This document shows, piece after piece, positions 63,881-64,000 of a stretch of 64,000 nt of DNA. The number at the start of each line of letters is the position of its first letter. Within the stretch, counting starts at the first letter, position 1. Below the pieces are notes generated by a model. It saw only the letters and a list, made by a program, of their open reading frames with translations, was not told the DNA's origin and made no database searches. Both the position numbers and the translations under genes were made by a program. The DNA comes from Brochothrix thermosphacta DSM 20171 = FSL F6-1036 (GTDB taxonomy: Bacteria; Bacillota; Bacilli; Lactobacillales; Listeriaceae), in assembly GCF_036884295.1 (NCBI RefSeq), contig NZ_CP145608.1:1674001-1738000 (forward strand), in the 5' to 3' direction.

Positions 63881-64000
63881 TTGTACGCCACTAACGATTT
63901 AAAAAAACTAGCACAACACGACTACGAACTCGCATTTAGTGCCATTAAACTTGAAAAAAAATCTAAAAAAAGAAACCAACTGCGGCAACATCTCCCACAG
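63881..64000 (+). CDS. Possible partial CDS at the window edge
   Basis: An open frame from TTG 63881 reads LYATNDLKKLAQHDYELAFS then AIKLEKKSKKRNQLRQHLPQ to the edge without a stop. Composition looks coding (helical, basic), but the start signal is weak (AAAGTGA directly before the TTG), and the product is not recognised. It could be the tail of a decayed gene. Confidence 0.3.
   Translation, partial: MYATNDLKKLAQHDYELAFSAIKLEKKSKKRNQLRQHLPQ

Overview
The window looks like a chromosome segment of a low-GC Firmicute of the family Listeriaceae. Brochothrix is my best guess rather than Listeria itself. The evidence is gene content and order: liaF-liaS-liaR followed by a KtrA-type RCK gene, dat next to pepV, pepP/accB/accC/yqhY/nusB/folD, a gcvT-gcvPA-gcvPB operon divergent from comGA, gluP-yqgQ-glcK, rpoY-rnjA, and murI-rdgB-ysnB. 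Some blocks depart from the usual Listeria/Bacillus layout. The species call is inference; no rRNA or other marker is present.

Region 1 (1-5964) is a phage-derived cluster on the minus strand under a divergent repressor. From right to left it holds a self-cleaving CI/LexA-type repressor (+), a Cro-like regulator, small early genes, an ArpU-like activator, a major tail protein, two tail-assembly chaperone ORFs joined by a lambda-type GGGAAAG slippery site, a short tape measure protein and a distal tail protein that runs off the left edge. No terminase, portal, capsid, integrase or replication gene lies between the regulators and the tail genes. This is the plan of an F-type tailocin such as the Listeria monocin, and it is the main discovery candidate. 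Alternatives are a deleted prophage or a cluster whose missing genes lie outside the window.

Region 2 (6092-19070) is mixed housekeeping: LysE exporter, DoxX, an atypical SDR, topB, small conserved genes, a DMT exporter, a Ser/Thr-rich surface-type protein, MarR, the murI-rdgB-ysnB operon, yslB and a HAD phosphatase. Region 3 (19586-38796) holds rpoY-rnjA, a striking repeat-filled gap (21547-22100), ktrA and liaFSR, cvfB, trmB, dat-pepV, nnrD, folD-nusB-yqhY-accC-accB (efp is absent from its usual place), pepP, yqhQ and a rhodanese.

Region 4 (39016-47472) is a metabolic block lying inside the otherwise conserved yqh/gcv neighbourhood: malic/malolactic enzyme, mtnU/mtnE, a DCC protein, and the upper mevalonate pathway (mvaS divergent from separate thiolase and HMG-CoA reductase genes). 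Region 5 (47541-60731) has the glycine cleavage operon behind a single-aptamer glycine riboswitch, then a broken comG locus: comGA-comGB on plus, comGC-GD-GE-GF-GG on minus, converging on one terminator. This suggests an in-place inversion. comGA also appears to start at ATC. trhP2-trhP1, glcK, yqgQ and gluP follow. Region 6 (60877-64000) is argG-argH behind three identical ARG-box-like 11-mers, followed by a shrunken SDR remnant and a partial reading frame at the edge.
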